Shown: positions 24,745 to 33,869, counted from the first letter of the stretch. The stretch is DNA of 64,000 nucleotides from Vibrio neptunius (GCF_000967495.1 NZ_JXXU01000030.1:27412-91411), one strand, 5' to 3'. Program-made: numbers and translations. The notes: a model not told the origin generated them from the letters alone.

Positions 24745-24773
24745 AAAAACACCTCTATCAATAGAGTGTTTTT
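24745..24773 (-). terminator. Hairpin terminator of the YegD-type gene (bidirectional)
   Basis: AAAAACAC and GTGTTTTT flank an inner CTAT/ATAG stem. Both strands end in a T-run. It lies about 100 bases past the stop of the Hsp70-family gene, whose transcript it most simply ends. Confidence 0.7.
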
Positions 24774-24870
24774 GAAGCCAATTCCAGTTGAATTGACAGG
24801 ATAAAAACTAGTAAAAATGCAACATGCAACCAATCCAATGGACAGCACACTCCATTTACCTGAATATCGT

Positions 24871-26223
24871 TTACTTGAATATCGTTTCCGCCCAACGAGC
24901 GAGACCAGCGGTCACTGAGCCGAAATGATTTCCACTGGCTAAAGGGGTTTCAGGCAATACTGACCTAACGGCATTCACCAAGATCGGTGAGCGGGCAGAT
25001 CCCCCTGTCATGTAGATCACATCAGGCTTGATGCTGCTTTGCTGAATCGCTTCGATGACCAGCGCTTTGATTTTCTCAGTTGGGTTGAAAATGGCCTCTT
25101 CCATCTGCTCACGAGTCACAGATAGTGGAAACACTTCAGAAAGCAGATCCAAGTTTGCTTCATAAACCTTCGCATCAGCCAATGCTATCTTAGTTTTCTC
25201 CGCTTCCCGGATCACAGAGTAACCAAGAGTTTCTAGGTGTATCTGCACGAGTCGAGACAGTTTTTCTGGCTCACGAGCTTCCTTCAGCAATAGTCGGAGC
25301 TGCTTAAGGTTTTCATGTGCGTAGAACTTGCGCTGCGCCTGAACATCATTGATTGCAATCGGGTTCCAAAATTGAGTGGTTGGTATATCTAAGCCTGAAT
25401 GGTTGGTTGACCCCATACCAAACTCCTGCATAAAGCATTTAAAGGCAGTGAAAATGTCTAGGTCATTCCCGCCAATTCGTTGTCCAGAGTGCGCAATCAA
25501 AGAGCCACTTCTATCTTGTTTTCCACGCCAACTTGGGCCCATCTGAACAAACGAGCAATCTGTTGTACCACCACCAATATCCACCACCAGCACATTTTTG
25601 TTTTGTTTGAGGCTAGCTTCATAGTCTAAGCCTGCCGCCAGAGGCTCAAACTGAAACTCAATGTCTTTGAAACCAGCTCGGCGAGCAGCACGGCGCAATA
25701 TACCTTCAGCTTGTATATTCGAATCATTTCCCCCTCGCCCGAGAAAATTAATCGGGCGACCAATGACCGTCTGCGACACCTCTTTTTTAAGTGCAATTTC
25801 TGCTCGAGCCCTAATATTGGCCATCATGGCACAGACCAAATCTTCGAAGAAAGCTAACTGCATATCACGTAAGCCAGTCACACCAAGAAACGATTTTGGT
25901 GATTTAACGTAATATACATCCTTCGGGTCTTCCAGATATGACTCTAAAGCTTGCTGCCCAAATCGAACGTCATCAGAACAAACGTCTAGCCCTTCCTCTC
26001 GGTTAAGCTTAATCGCCCGGCGCAAAACACTTTCACTGATATCACTTCCTGGAGCAACATCAAGGCAACGAAATAGATATTCAGAAACGACTTCCGCAGT
26101 CGGCGCAGATAACGTTGAAGCAACATAATAGCTTTCACCGTCCAGAGGAATTTGTCTAATCGCACCATTGTTCAACTCCGCTACCGAACAATTTGCCGTT
26201 CCATAATCGAATCCAATCGCCAT
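24871..26223 (-). CDS. yegD: Hsp70-family chaperone-like ATPase, YegD-like
   Basis: About 450 residues, the length of E. coli YegD. It has the actin/Hsp70 ATPase motifs: phosphate-1 GFDYGTANCSVAEL at the N-terminus, phosphate-2 LVVDIGGGTTDCSFV in the middle and the adenosine motif VIYMTGGSARSPIL near the end. The substrate-binding domain of DnaK is missing, as in YegD. Its cellular role is unknown. The ATG at 26223 has GAGGTG upstream; the frame also reads from a TTG three bases earlier. It is divergent from the dgcR-like gene; the 150 bases between hold both promoters. Confidence 0.85.
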   Translation of the reverse strand: MAIGFDYGTANCSVAELNNGAIRQIPLDGESYYVASTLSAPTAEVVSEYLFRCLDVAPGSDISESVLRRAIKLNREEGLDVCSDDVRFGQQALESYLEDPKDVYYVKSPKSFLGVTGLRDMQLAFFEDLVCAMMANIRARAEIALKKEVSQTVIGRPINFLGRGGNDSNIQAEGILRRAARRAGFKDIEFQFEPLAAGLDYEASLKQNKNVLVVDIGGGTTDCSFVQMGPSWRGKQDRSGSLIAHSGQRIGGNDLDIFTAFKCFMQEFGMGSTNHSGLDIPTTQFWNPIAINDVQAQRKFYAHENLKQLRLLLKEAREPEKLSRLVQIHLETLGYSVIREAEKTKIALADAKVYEANLDLLSEVFPLSVTREQMEEAIFNPTEKIKALVIEAIQQSSIKPDVIYMTGGSARSPILVNAVRSVLPETPLASGNHFGSVTAGLARWAETIFK

Positions 26224-26373
26224 CAATCACCTCTTTATTGTCTGCCAAAATCGGGCCGCACAGTAAAGCCTAGACAAATAAGCAGGTCAACCCTGTTAGG
26301 TTAATTCTTTTTAACTTCAGCCATTTGCTTTAAAGTAGTCGCTATCTGTTCATTTACTCAGGTAAGCAAGGAA

Positions 26374-27258
26374 GTGAATCTACGCCAGATAGAAGTGTTT
26401 TATGCCATCATGCAGGCAGGCACAGTGTCGGGGGCAGCCAAGCAACTTCATGTTTCACAGCCCAATATCACCCGAGTATTGGCTCATACTGAACAGCAAT
26501 TGGGTTTCATGCTATTTGATCGAGTCAAAGGTCGACTGGTTCCAACTCAGGAAGCGCAGTCACTCATAGCGGAAGCAGAAAAGATATACCAGCAGCTCGG
26601 TCAGTTTCGCAGTTTAACCAGCAAACTCAAACATGGTCAGCACCACCTTCGTATTGGATCGCCGCCGATACTTGCTTCTGGTTTCCTTGCTCCGATCATA
26701 GCGCAGGTGTGCAATAATACCGACTATACCTTAGAAGTATGCACTGCAAATCGAGATGAGTTGATTGATGGTCTAATAAAAAACGAGCTGGATGTGGCGG
26801 TTTGTTTTGGAGAAGAGAGCGTTTCGTCCATTATCCAAGAAACTATACTCAATACTGAAATGAAAGTACTGCTCCCTGCAGAGACGGCGATTCAACACTC
26901 GGTTACCATTGAGGAATTACTAGAGAGCCCGCTACCACTGGTTGGACTCGACACCCGAGACCCACTTGGATTTCAACTGCATCAGTCCATTCACTCCGTC
27001 GCCCCAGACTTTCTCCCTAAAGTGAGCGTTAGAAGCTATAACGTGGCTGCAGAAATGGTCGTGCATGGTGCCGCAAATGCGATTATCGACCCTTGGACTG
27101 CCATGCATTACCAATCGTATCCGCAAATCCAATGCACATCATTAATTCCATCGATCCCGGTCAATGTCTCCCTGATTTACTGTCAGCATCATCCGCTTTC
27201 TGTTTCTGCCAAGTTGTTCGCTGACCGTCTTCAACAGGCAGCTCAACAAGGGGTATAG
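26374..27258 (+). CDS. dgcR: LysR-family regulator, probable DgcR
   Basis: Product of 294 residues. The N-terminal winged HTH is VNLRQIEVFYAIMQAGTVSG with AAKQLHVSQPNITRVLAHTE and LGFMLFDR, and the LysR substrate domain runs from about residue 90. The start is GTG at 26374 with AAGGAA before it. It is on the same strand directly before dgcN and dgcA homologues, with a 90-base gap. A LysR-type activator, DgcR, has been described as the D-glutamate-responsive regulator of that pair in marine proteobacteria, and position and family agree. The inducer here is not shown by sequence. Confidence 0.8.
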   Translation: MNLRQIEVFYAIMQAGTVSGAAKQLHVSQPNITRVLAHTEQQLGFMLFDRVKGRLVPTQEAQSLIAEAEKIYQQLGQFRSLTSKLKHGQHHLRIGSPPILASGFLAPIIAQVCNNTDYTLEVCTANRDELIDGLIKNELDVAVCFGEESVSSIIQETILNTEMKVLLPAETAIQHSVTIEELLESPLPLVGLDTRDPLGFQLHQSIHSVAPDFLPKVSVRSYNVAAEMVVHGAANAIIDPWTAMHYQSYPQIQCTSLIPSIPVNVSLIYCQHHPLSVSAKLFADRLQQAAQQGV

Positions 27259-27355
27259 CTTAACGTTATACCTTAACAACAAATAGATATTCGGCAACGG
27301 GCATTGAGTTCAATAGAGTGTATTTATCTGCTCACTCTAATATTCAAGGATGCTT

Positions 27356-28360
27356 ATGTCGATTGCTCAACCTTACTTACTCTTTCTGGGCGACGTTACT
27401 GACCCTATTTCAGCCAAAACGGGCCGAGGTATTGCACTTTGGCGACCTGAACACTGTATTGGTGAATTGCGCTTATCATGTGACGCCGTCACTCTTAATT
27501 TAACGAACCTCACGCTAGAAGAAGCCAAAAACAGGGGAGCAAAAACACTTGTCATTGGCACAGCCAATGCCGGCGGCCTCATACCTGAGAACTGGCGGGC
27601 TTGTCTGATTCAGGCGGCAGAGCTGGGATTTGAAATAGCATCCGGCATGCATCAACGACTGAAAGGTATCCCTAAGCTGGCTGAGCTGGAAAAACAAGGT
27701 ATCACTAAACTTCACGATGTTCGCCACTTTGACCAAAACCTAGAAGTTGGCAATGGTACCCCACGCAAAGGCAAACGTCTCTTAACCGTTGGTACGGATT
27801 GCTCTGTCGGTAAAATGTTTACCGCATTGGCTTTGGAGAGAGCACTACACAAAATTGATGTCTCGGCACAATTTAAAGCAACAGGCCAAACCGGTATCTT
27901 GATCGACGGAAAAGGTATCTCGATTGATGCAGTTGTAGCAGATTTCATTTCCGGCGCAGTAGAGAAAATCAGTCCTGAATTTACCGATCACGAATGGGAT
28001 ATCATCGAAGGACAAGGGTCACTGTTCAATCCTTCTTTTGCAGGGGTTAGCCTCGGCTTACTGCACGGCGCGCAGGCAGATGCTTTGGTGCTATGCCACG
28101 AAATTGGCCGCCCTCACATTCGCCATCTACCCCATTGTGAATTACCGACCATTGAAGCAACTATAAAAGCTAACCTCGCGGCTGCACAACTGACCAATCC
28201 CAATACTCAACTGGCTGGTATTAGCCTAAATACCGCTGCAATTAGTGAAGAAGATGCCATGGCACTTTGTGCTGATTGGCAAGAGCAATATCAGGTTCCG
28301 GTCACTGACCCAGTCAGATTCGGTATTGACGCCATTGCAACACATATTAAAGCTCTGTGA
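27356..28360 (+). CDS. dgcN: DUF1611 protein, probable D-glutamate N-acetyltransferase DgcN
   Basis: About 334 residues. The N-terminal part is a Rossmann-like region (YLLFLGDVTDPISAKTGRGI, then TLVIGTANAGGLIPENW). The C-terminal part resembles a P-loop domain (LLTVGTDCSVGKMFTALAL, with IIEGQGSLFNPSFAGVSLG). These are hallmarks of DUF1611. A DUF1611 member, DgcN, is known to acetylate D-glutamate with acetyl-CoA. The adjacent gene encodes the enolase-type partner and overlaps it, supporting this assignment. I choose the ATG at 27356 because CAAGG sits six bases upstream; an ATG at 27350 is too close to it. Confidence 0.78.
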   Translation: MSIAQPYLLFLGDVTDPISAKTGRGIALWRPEHCIGELRLSCDAVTLNLTNLTLEEAKNRGAKTLVIGTANAGGLIPENWRACLIQAAELGFEIASGMHQRLKGIPKLAELEKQGITKLHDVRHFDQNLEVGNGTPRKGKRLLTVGTDCSVGKMFTALALERALHKIDVSAQFKATGQTGILIDGKGISIDAVVADFISGAVEKISPEFTDHEWDIIEGQGSLFNPSFAGVSLGLLHGAQADALVLCHEIGRPHIRHLPHCELPTIEATIKANLAAAQLTNPNTQLAGISLNTAAISEEDAMALCADWQEQYQVPVTDPVRFGIDAIATHIKAL

Positions 28361-28368
28361 GGCCAAAC

Positions 28369-29349
28369 ATGGACATAATAGCATTCAGCCAGTCTATTCC
28401 GCTCGCTAGGCCTTTTGCCATTTCGCGAGGAGTAAGGACACATTGTGACGTGGTTCGAGTCGAAATTCGCCATCTTTGCCATGTTGCGATCGGAGAATGT
28501 ACACCTTATCCAAGATATGGCGAAAGTGTAGAATCGGTATTAGAACAAATCGCTCAAATGGCTCCTACACTGCAGGCGCTTACTCCCTCGGAAGCAAAAA
28601 TGACGCTGCAAGCAATGCCAGCTGGAGCAGCGAGAAACGCGCTAGATTGTGCTTTGTGGGAAATGATCGCCAAGACGGACGGATTACTCTTTCCATACCC
28701 CTACTTTGATATTCGCTCAAAAATAGAGACTGCAATGACGGTCTCGATCGACACAACTGCAAGGATGGCTCAACAAGCTTCTGATTATGTGGCTCAGGGT
28801 GCGACTCTGCTCAAGGTTAAACTGGATCACGAAGATATTGTATCTAGAGTGACTGGCGTCAGAGCTGCCGTTCCTGGTTGCAAAATTATCCTAGATGCCA
28901 ATGAAGCCTGGCACAATGAAGATCTAGACGAGCTTTTTTCATCGTTAGACCAGCTTGATATTACTATGATAGAGCAGCCCGTACCCAAAGGTTACGATGC
29001 TCTACTGAAGAAGGTTTCACATCCGATTCCTATCTGCGCCGACGAAAGCTGCCACGTTCGTAGTGACCTACCCAACCTAGATGGGTGCTACGAGATGATA
29101 AATATTAAACTTGATAAATCGGGCGGCCTAACAGAAGCACTGGCGTTGGAGCAAGAAGCCAGAGCGAAAGGATTTTCTATTATGGTGGGCTGTATGCTCG
29201 GAACCTCCTTGGCAATGAAGGCTGCCTTACCCATAGCAACGAGAGCAGAGATTGTTGACTTGGACGGACCAATACTGCTCGGATCAGACACTCCCGATGG
29301 CTTAATTTACCAATCTGGTACTTTAGGCTTAACCAATCATAAAAAATAA
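28369..29349 (+). CDS. dgcA: Enolase-superfamily racemase, probable N-acetyl-D-glutamate racemase DgcA
   Basis: About 326 residues with the muconate-lactonizing/dipeptide-epimerase layout. It has the catalytic lysine in LLKVKLDHED, metal ligands in IILDANEAW, MIEQP and CADES, a second lysine in INIKLDKSGG, and a C-terminal VGCMLGTSLAM. This gives a 1,1-proton-transfer (epimerase) active site with Lys on both sides. Next to dgcN it fits DgcA, which converts N-acetyl-D-glutamate to the L form. The ATG at 28369 follows GAGG at good spacing, and the gene starts eight bases after the dgcN stop. It is followed by a strong terminator. The deacetylase of the pathway is not in the window. Confidence 0.8.
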   Translation: MDIIAFSQSIPLARPFAISRGVRTHCDVVRVEIRHLCHVAIGECTPYPRYGESVESVLEQIAQMAPTLQALTPSEAKMTLQAMPAGAARNALDCALWEMIAKTDGLLFPYPYFDIRSKIETAMTVSIDTTARMAQQASDYVAQGATLLKVKLDHEDIVSRVTGVRAAVPGCKIILDANEAWHNEDLDELFSSLDQLDITMIEQPVPKGYDALLKKVSHPIPICADESCHVRSDLPNLDGCYEMINIKLDKSGGLTEALALEQEARAKGFSIMVGCMLGTSLAMKAALPIATRAEIVDLDGPILLGSDTPDGLIYQSGTLGLTNHKK

Positions 29350-29372
29350 TATATTCCTTCCAAATATATAAT

Positions 29373-29411
29373 CTCGCTTTAAATAAACTCAACATTAAAG
29401 CGAGCATTTTT
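29373..29411 (+). terminator. Intrinsic terminator of the dgc operon
   Basis: CTCGCTTTAA (29373-29382) pairs perfectly with TTAAAGCGAG (29395-29404), followed by CATTTTT. The 290 bases from here to 29697 are very A+T-rich; I see no gene in them, only a probable promoter for the XRE gene. Confidence 0.85.
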
Positions 29412-29697
29412 GCCTACCTATCAATCAAAATAGTCACAATTAACTACGCTGGCAATAGTAATAAAGTGCTAGTACAAATAATAAGAAAAGCATCTATAAT
29501 AAGCCCTCTCTTAAGCCACAACCCGAATTAACAAAATATTATTCTAAAGTTCATGGAACAGCTGTCGATACCAGTGAAAAAGTCATTTCTTTTTTAATAG
29601 ATATACCCAAAAACTTAGAATCTAAAAATTCCTTAGTAATATATCTAATACTATAAGGTTAAAATGACTCTACTTTGTTAGTGGAGGTACTCACTGC

Positions 29698-30006
29698 ATG
29701 ACTAGCCCATTACCTAGAAGGCTAAGAGACATAAGAAAGAAAAGAGGTATCACTCAGGAAGAGCTGGGGCAAAAACTAGGGATGGAATCAGGAAGCGCAA
29801 GCGCTAGAATTAGTCAATACGAAACTGGTAAACATGCTCCTGATTACACGACTGTAAAACGCATATCTGCGGCACTAGAGATAACCGTCGCTTACTTCTA
29901 CTGTGATGACGACACATTGGCAAATATCATAATAGAAGCTTCCAGCCACAGTGAAACAACAAAGCTTGATATTCTTAAAATACTAGAAGGAATTCAAAAA
30001 CAATAA
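29698..30006 (+). CDS. XRE-family helix-turn-helix regulator
   Basis: Product of 102 residues. The N-terminal Cro/CI HTH is LRDIRKKRGITQEELGQKLG, then ARISQYETGKHAPDYTTVKR with ISAALEITVAYFYCDDD. The C-terminus of about 35 residues is helical and may dimerise. GGAGG lies ten bases before the ATG. It is A+T-rich and followed after about 30 bases by a GGDEF gene, probably in one transcript. A small repressor before a diguanylate cyclase suggests local control of cyclic-di-GMP output; the signal is unknown. Phage-type regulators look similar, but no phage genes are near. Confidence 0.85.
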   Translation: MTSPLPRRLRDIRKKRGITQEELGQKLGMESGSASARISQYETGKHAPDYTTVKRISAALEITVAYFYCDDDTLANIIIEASSHSETTKLDILKILEGIQKQ

Positions 30007-30034
30007 GTTAGCATCTTTGCTGTTTTGGATAGAC

Positions 30035-30763
30035 ATGACAATGATTTCTGAACTCGACCTCGCCATACAACTGACAAAAATAATAATTCTTCTCTACATA
30101 TCCTATCTTTTATTGCGCCACCAGGTGAGCAATAAAATACTGTATGGATGTTTATTAGCTATGATTTCGATGATCATTGAGCTACTTATCAACTATTGTC
30201 AGCTATCATGGCCAGCTATTAGTTCTGCTCATAAAGATGAAGTTTTGCTAATTTCGTCGACAACGCTGCTAATTGCTCATATTTTGATGCTATCTGGCGT
30301 ATCATCGTTATATTTCAAACTCAAAGAAGAATCAGAAAAAGATCATCTGACTCAACTTCACAATCGAAAGTTCATGCGCAAGATTCCAGAAAAAGATTAC
30401 GACGTTATCTATCTGGATATTGATAATTTTAAATCGATCAACGATACACTTGGCCATGATTATGGTGACGCATTACTCGTCCTATTTGCACGATATTTGT
30501 CACATTGTATTCTCAAAAACGAATATTTAGTTCGATACGGAGGTGATGAATTTATCGCCTATGTACAACCAGGACGAAGCAGTGATTTTATTGAACGTTT
30601 ACTCTCTTACGTTGCAAACTCAGAAATTGAATTTAGCTATGGTGTTTCAGGAAGTGCCAAAGGTGAACTGTTTTCCGCGATTACCCGTGCGGATAAAAAC
30701 ATGTATTTGATGAAGCGGCGCAGATCGACATCAAGAGGGCGTAAACCAGCAAAGGCCAATTAA
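30035..30763 (+). CDS. Membrane diguanylate cyclase, short GGDEF protein
   Basis: About 242 residues. Three hydrophobic helices lie in the first 100 residues (IIILLYISYLLLRHQV, LLAMISMIIELLINY, LISSTTLLIAHILMLSGV). A complete GGDEF domain follows: DHLTQLHNRKFM, YLDIDNFKSINDTLGHDYGD, then VRYGGDEFIAY. Metal-binding Asp and the GGDEF loop are intact, so it should make cyclic-di-GMP. The domain is compressed near its end (SYGVSG, ADKNMYLMKRR). No RxxD inhibitory site is seen four residues before the GGDEF. The frame starts at a TTG at 30017; the ATG codons at 30035 and 30041 are better starts, though the ribosome site is weak. Confidence 0.85.
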   Translation: MTMISELDLAIQLTKIIILLYISYLLLRHQVSNKILYGCLLAMISMIIELLINYCQLSWPAISSAHKDEVLLISSTTLLIAHILMLSGVSSLYFKLKEESEKDHLTQLHNRKFMRKIPEKDYDVIYLDIDNFKSINDTLGHDYGDALLVLFARYLSHCILKNEYLVRYGGDEFIAYVQPGRSSDFIERLLSYVANSEIEFSYGVSGSAKGELFSAITRADKNMYLMKRRRSTSRGRKPAKAN

Positions 30764-30888
30764 GAACATGCAGGCTGTGCCATGACTGGACACATTCAGT
30801 GTCGCCTGTACGCCGCAGAGGCCCTTTACTAAATGCGCTTTTTAAACTTTTATTAATAGAATGTGAGAAAGGATTCTCTAGGTAGCTT

Positions 30889-32046
30889 ATGCTGGTATCG
30901 ATTTGGTCTATCGTGAAACACGTCTTCGTCGTATCAGTGTTGATGCTCACGGCTAGCTGCCTTCCACGCCAACCCAATATAAAACTCGGTGTTATTTTAC
31001 CTTTAACAGGGACCTTTGCCGTTTATGGACAACAGGCACTTAAAGGCGTTCAGCTTGCTGTCGATCAAATTAATGCTGATGGAGGGGTACTGAATAGGCA
31101 GATTGAACTCATCATCCGTGACAATCAGACCGACCCAGCGAAAACCGTAAAGTACAGCCGTGAGTTAGTCCAGCAAAATGACGTATTCGCGCTGTTTGGC
31201 CCAGTGAGTAGTGCCGCTCGTTATGCCATGGCAGAAGTCGCGGAAACATTCCAGACTCCATTGTTTTACGGTATCGATTATGAAGGCCACCATTTTAATC
31301 GCTACCTGATATGTTACAGCGCTATTCCAGAACATTACATTGAACCTATTGTCCCCTACCTAATCGATAACGTGGGTAAGAGCTTTTATATCTTCGGCTA
31401 TGACTATATATGGCCTCATCGTATGGCTGACAGCATAGCTGAGTCTGTTAAGCTCAATCAGGGAACCGTCACCGATATTGAATTCACTCCATTTGGCGTC
31501 AAAGACTACACCTCCGTATTCGAGCATATAAAAAACTCCGGTGCTGAGACATTGATGCTCATCTTGCCGGGTGTCGATGGCTTTACTTTCTTGTCACAGA
31601 TGACATCTTTTGACTTTGGCCGACCTATTCAAATCGTCGCTTTTGCCGCTGATGAAACCTATTTGTCCAATCTGGACAATGAGGCTTTGGAGGGTGTACT
31701 CACTGCTCTTCACTTCTTTAGTCAGAACGATGAGCCTGTTTTACAAAAATTCGTTAACGATTACAAAACCTTTCACGGTTCTGAGTCAGTGGTAACCTAT
31801 TCGAGTAAATCTCACTATGACCTTATCTATTTACTGAAAGCTGCGATAGAAAAATCAGGCTCGGTTGATAAAGAAGCTGTCATCAACCAACTCCCAGGGC
31901 TAACTTTGTACGAAAGAGAATTGGCGATAAAACTCAGAGACGACCACCACTTTGAATTACCTATGTATCTAGGCCAATTCAGTCAAGGACAACTGAAAGT
32001 GGTGAAGCGATTAGGAATAATTAAACCAGAGGATCAAAGACCTTAG
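30889..32046 (+). CDS. Periplasmic amino-acid-type binding lipoprotein paired with a diguanylate cyclase
   Basis: Product of 385 residues. The lipoprotein signal peptide is VVSVLMLTASC, with lipobox Leu-Thr-Ala-Ser-Cys. The type-1 periplasmic-binding fold follows: IKLGVILPLTGTFAVYGQQA, LKGVQLAVDQINADGGVLNR, ELIIRDNQTDPAKTV, FALFGPVSSA. This is the pattern of LivJ/UrtA/AmiC-type branched-chain amino acid, urea or amide receptors. No permease or ATPase gene is adjacent. Instead a membrane GGDEF gene starts four bases later. So the protein probably serves as the ligand sensor for that cyclase, not as part of an importer. AGGTAG is the ribosome site. Confidence 0.85.
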   Translation: MLVSIWSIVKHVFVVSVLMLTASCLPRQPNIKLGVILPLTGTFAVYGQQALKGVQLAVDQINADGGVLNRQIELIIRDNQTDPAKTVKYSRELVQQNDVFALFGPVSSAARYAMAEVAETFQTPLFYGIDYEGHHFNRYLICYSAIPEHYIEPIVPYLIDNVGKSFYIFGYDYIWPHRMADSIAESVKLNQGTVTDIEFTPFGVKDYTSVFEHIKNSGAETLMLILPGVDGFTFLSQMTSFDFGRPIQIVAFAADETYLSNLDNEALEGVLTALHFFSQNDEPVLQKFVNDYKTFHGSESVVTYSSKSHYDLIYLLKAAIEKSGSVDKEAVINQLPGLTLYERELAIKLRDDHHFELPMYLGQFSQGQLKVVKRLGIIKPEDQRP

Positions 32047-32049
32047 GTA

Positions 32050-33861
32050 ATGAATAAACTTAGCGTAAAAATTTTCATCATTCTTCTGCCTCTTGCGATC
32101 TCTTTGCTGATCTTTAGCTACGTCTATTACAAAGCGCGAGAGAAGCTCACCATTGACCATATTTACCAGTCTATCCAGCTTTCCGTTTTACTCGGAGCTA
32201 ATGAAATTAGCCATTATGTCCAAGGTCAGTTCACCGAGTTTGATCGTCTCAGTAGTGAAATCAACGCCTGCGAGGATGAAAATATACCTTTATCTCTATC
32301 TGCCGCCGACGCTTTAAGCTTCACCAGCGGCTTCTCTGCACTGGCTATTTCTGATTTGTCAGGCCGTGTCACTCACTTTAGCTTGTCTTCGAATAGCAGC
32401 AATCGCTACGTACTGCGTAAGAATACACAAGGGCTTATACTTCTTCCTGAACATGTTCTGGCCCTGTTACACACCTCTTATCAAGAGTGGAAAAAGACTT
32501 ACCCAGAAAACCTTAGGAGGGAAAAAGATACGCTAAATCAGCTGCTAGAGCTTAATAAACGGGGCGAAGTGAACTCACAGGCCAGCCGAGAACTGACCAA
32601 TTTACTCGTTAACATCCGAGAAGGTCGAAGCCTGCCTCGACAAGTGATCAGCCTAGCTAATGCTGAGACCATCTCAAAACTCGGCCTGATATTCGACACC
32701 GAGAGTTACCTATACTCTCGCCCTCTGCTTGGATGCAATAAAAAAATCGTCGGATTTTATACCGCCATCCTCGACCGTACTATTGTTGAAGACCACCTGT
32801 ATCAAATAAAAAGCACGTTAATGCAAAGTAACCTTCAACACGTAGATGTGCTGATGATACGGAACCAAGGCCTACGTTCATTGTCCGCTGCGAACCATTT
32901 GTCGCTCGAGGCGCTCTCTGGTAATGGCCTCAATACAACCAATAAACCGCAAATGCGGCAAGATCTCAACGGGATACTTATCAATCAACCGATAGAGTTG
33001 GATATTCAGAGCCATCTTATCTCATTGGACAATACCCACCCTTCTATTCCAGATCATCAAAAAGGCATAAACCTAGTGGTCTATGTATCGATGGACGAAC
33101 TCGAGTCGAACAACTTGATGCTGATACGCGAAGTTTTTCTCTATCTGTGTATTGCTCTATTTTTGTTTGTCTCGTTGACTCTTTATCTTTCCCACTATAT
33201 TGCCTCACCAATTATCGATCTGCGCCAGCGAATTTCAATCCTCTCCAAAACGGGCAAAGCCAAAACTGATTTCTCTGTCAGAGATGATGAAATTGGCCAG
33301 CTCTTTAGTGCGTTTTCCGATATGGCTTACAGTATAAAAGCTAAAGAGTCTCAGTTGGTTAAGCTAGTTCGAGAAGATCCATTAACTGGCATTCTCAATC
33401 GTCGTGCATTAGTTAATCATGCCCAAGATATTCAACGCCTCAACAGCGTCTCATGCATATGTATGATGGACCTAGATCACTTCAAACAGATTAACGATAA
33501 CTACGGCCACGCCATCGGGGATTCGGTACTGAAAACTTTCTGTACCTTAGTTACTAGTGAAATTCGGGACTCCGATATCTTTGGTCGTCTCGGTGGCGAA
33601 GAATTTGCTCTAATCTTGCCAGAGACTCAATTGGAAGAGGCCGTCAGCTTAGCGGAGAATATTCGCAGCAGAGTTGAAGCTCAGCTGGTTGCCAGTCTCA
33701 ACTCAATCGTCAGTTCCAAAATAACAGTAAGTATTGGTGTCGTGGAATGGCTAGATGATGATTTTGCCAAAGCCCTGTCTAGAGCAGACAAACACCTATA
33801 CATAGCGAAAGAAAGTGGACGTAATCAGGTCAGTGCACAGTCATCAAAAAGCCCGCTGTAA
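32050..33861 (+). CDS. Transmembrane diguanylate cyclase with large periplasmic domain, HAMP and GGDEF
   Basis: Product of 603 residues. Helix 1 (VKIFIILLPLAISLLIFSYVY) is followed by a periplasmic region of about 330 residues and helix 2 (VFLYLCIALFLFVSLTLYLS). A HAMP segment ends in DDEIGQLFSAFSDMAYSI, and the GGDEF domain has DPLTGILNRRAL, MDLDHFKQINDNYGHAIGD, FGRLGGEEFALILPET and SIGVVEWL. The GGEEF loop is intact. It is cotranscribed with the binding-protein lipoprotein three bases upstream. A two-part receptor, in which the lipoprotein binds its ligand and contacts the periplasmic domain, is the simplest reading, in the manner of binding-protein-dependent chemoreceptors. The stop codon lies in the loop of a minus-strand terminator. 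Confidence 0.88.
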   Translation: MNKLSVKIFIILLPLAISLLIFSYVYYKAREKLTIDHIYQSIQLSVLLGANEISHYVQGQFTEFDRLSSEINACEDENIPLSLSAADALSFTSGFSALAISDLSGRVTHFSLSSNSSNRYVLRKNTQGLILLPEHVLALLHTSYQEWKKTYPENLRREKDTLNQLLELNKRGEVNSQASRELTNLLVNIREGRSLPRQVISLANAETISKLGLIFDTESYLYSRPLLGCNKKIVGFYTAILDRTIVEDHLYQIKSTLMQSNLQHVDVLMIRNQGLRSLSAANHLSLEALSGNGLNTTNKPQMRQDLNGILINQPIELDIQSHLISLDNTHPSIPDHQKGINLVVYVSMDELESNNLMLIREVFLYLCIALFLFVSLTLYLSHYIASPIIDLRQRISILSKTGKAKTDFSVRDDEIGQLFSAFSDMAYSIKAKESQLVKLVREDPLTGILNRRALVNHAQDIQRLNSVSCICMMDLDHFKQINDNYGHAIGDSVLKTFCTLVTSEIRDSDIFGRLGGEEFALILPETQLEEAVSLAENIRSRVEAQLVASLNSIVSSKITVSIGVVEWLDDDFAKALSRADKHLYIAKESGRNQVSAQSSKSPL

Positions 33862-33869
33862 TGCGGGCT
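33846..33869 (-). terminator. Terminator of the small minus-strand gene
   Basis: AGCCCGC, loop of six, GCGGGCT; on the minus strand it is followed by TTTTT. It overlaps the stop codon of the convergent GGDEF gene, so this signal is partly coding. Confidence 0.75.

Noticed and set aside
24640..24773. Small RNA candidate on the plus strand ending at the bidirectional hairpin
   Set aside because: The hairpin is explained by termination of the YegD-type gene on the minus strand; I saw no convincing plus-strand promoter.
29698..30006. Prophage or toxin-antitoxin element
   Set aside because: The XRE protein is followed by a GGDEF gene, and there are no phage structural, integrase or toxin-like genes nearby.
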